A stretch of DNA of 24,600 bases from a virus: positions 1 through 24,600 of the IMG/VR virus record IMGVR_UViG_3300023210_000210; one strand, 5' to 3'. A program made the translations under genes and the position numbers. The first letter of the stretch is position 1; each line of letters begins with the position of its first letter. Positions 23,710 through 24,600 of this stretch are shown in pieces. The notes beneath the pieces are model-generated. The model was not told the DNA's origin and ran no database searches. It was given only the letters and a program-made list of their open reading frames with translations.

Positions 23710-24600
23710 CTACTCCCTTACTACTAGTTGGTAAGAAGGTACTATGCAAGTATTAGGACCACCAGAAGCAATTCTTAGTTCTAATTTATCCCCATTATTA
23801 AATAATGTTCCATAATTTATAGCAAGTGATACTTCTTGTAATGTAACAGAACCTCCTGAATCAGTTTCTGCTGAAACTTCACTACCAGTCAATTCTACAT
23901 AACCTGATCCAGAATCTTTCCATAATGTTAAGCTATATGTATCATCATTACCATTACCATTCAAAGTTACCGATGCATGTATTGAACAATATATTTGTTT
24001 TGTTCCAAAATATGTAACTTCACCACCAGTAGATGTGCCAAATCTTACTGAAGCTTGAGGAGATACAGTAGTAGCATTTATTGCTATAGGGGTTAAACTT
24101 GCAGATGTTATAAGTGCATTACCATTTAATGTAGCAACTATACCACTTGTTGAGTTTAATAAGCCTTGGTTAGCAAATACATCATAATTATATGTTGCAG
24201 GAAGTGAATATTCAGGTAAAAAAGTTAAACCTTGTGGTTTGAATACTTTTCCTGTTGTAAGCCCTACATTTATAAATGCATTAGATGATATTGTACCAAA
24301 ACCTGTGGTAGAGCTTGTGCCTATATCAATACCGTTCTGTGTTTGCTGTGGATGAATAATACAACCATTAATATTAACAGCACCAAATGATGCAAAATTG
24401 TTTGCTCTTAATTCTATCATAGAACATGTAGCCCAACCTGGAGGATTTGCAGTTCCATTAGTTGTTTCATCATACCAACGTATTAATTCACACGATGAAA
24501 TTTCTAATTTAGAAGTGTCTCTAAAACTTAAACCTATACTAGGTGCTTGTATATAGAAAAATAATGTGTTTGATATATCTACTAAATCAAAACCATCAAC
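23710..24600 (-). CDS. Beta-rich fibre-like virion protein, 5' end outside window
   Basis: At least 297 residues: the frame remains open from stop 23710 to the right edge, so the internal ATG at 24420 is not the true start. Upstream in-frame codons read, for example, SFRDTSKLEISSCELIRWYD. Short repeated strand-turn units (IELRANNFASFGAVNINGC, then STTGFGTISSNAFINVGLTT) suggest a right-handed beta-helix of the kind found in tail spikes and fibres. The C-terminal 130 residues look like a jelly-roll (SVRFGTSTGGEVTYFGTKQI, YSLTLWKDSGSGYVELTGSE). No catalytic residues are evident. A receptor-binding or capsid-fibre role is inferred. Whether it belongs with the LamG adhesin is unknown. Confidence 0.7.
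   Translation of the reverse strand, partial: VDGFDLVDISNTLFFYIQAPSIGLSFRDTSKLEISSCELIRWYDETTNGTANPPGWATCSMIELRANNFASFGAVNINGCIIHPQQTQNGIDIGTSSTTGFGTISSNAFINVGLTTGKVFKPQGLTFLPEYSLPATYNYDVFANQGLLNSTSGIVATLNGNALITSASLTPIAINATTVSPQASVRFGTSTGGEVTYFGTKQIYCSIHASVTLNGNGNDDTYSLTLWKDSGSGYVELTGSEVSAETDSGGSVTLQEVSLAINYGTLFNNGDKLELRIASGGPNTCIVPSYQLVVRE

Noticed and set aside
1-24600. Stop-codon recoding as in some gut crAss-like phages
   Set aside because: TAA, TAG and TGA all occur as terminal stops right before neighbouring starts, and long genes are open without in-frame TAG or TGA.
1-24600. tRNA genes, CRISPR arrays, insertion sequences or attachment sites
   Set aside because: None was seen on reading; gaps between genes are under 70 bases and hold only A/T-rich leaders and three hairpins. 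A tRNA search by program was not possible.

Overview
This window is part of a tailed-phage genome. The DNA is strongly AT-rich, the genes are tightly packed, and every supported gene lies on the minus strand, so transcription runs from right (24600) to left (1). The terminase, portal, capsid, tail-adaptor and tail-hub proteins resemble those of crAss-like podoviruses (Crassvirales and related marine relatives), which infect Bacteroidetes. Start codons sit behind A/T-rich leaders rather than Shine-Dalgarno sites, which also fits a Bacteroidetes (probably aquatic flavobacterial) host. TAA, TAG and TGA all serve as stops, so there is no sign of the stop-codon recoding found in some gut crAss-like phages. 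These family and host assignments come from recognising protein motifs; no database search was run.

Layout in transcription order. (1) 24600-23710: a beta-rich fibre-like protein whose 5' end lies outside the window. (2) 23671-21859: a phage chaperonin pair, groEL followed by an overlapping groES. (3) 21862-21024: a winged-helix-like protein and two small proteins. (4) 21027-19425: a lysis cassette, with a one-segment membrane protein, an M15 peptidase endolysin, a second small membrane protein, a small basic Gly-rich protein and a holin of the GTA 3TM type. (5) 19419-16650: a small beta-rich protein, a three-repeat LamG (concanavalin-A-like) adhesin and a small conserved protein. (6) 16627-15327: a coiled-coil protein, a small unknown, a protein that reads as two tandem GroES-like folds, and a candidate small terminase. 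(7) 15330-7997: large terminase, portal, acidic scaffold-like protein and major capsid protein. (8) 7938-1: a decoration-like protein, a 258-residue unknown, two head-tail/ring proteins and a tail-hub ('muzzle') protein of at least 1624 residues that runs off the left edge.

Together this is the late virion-assembly, adhesion and lysis half of the genome. Three GC-rich hairpins follow the capsid gene, the decoration-like gene and the 258-residue gene. With only short leaders after them, they look like a step-down transcription ladder that would favour capsid mRNA. The most unusual theme is chaperonins: a GroEL with intact ATPase residues but altered client-binding residues and no GGM tail, a short GroES, and a separate double-GroES-like protein beside the terminase. 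No integrase, transposase, tRNA, CRISPR array or replication gene was seen, and no stretch over 300 bases lacks a gene.
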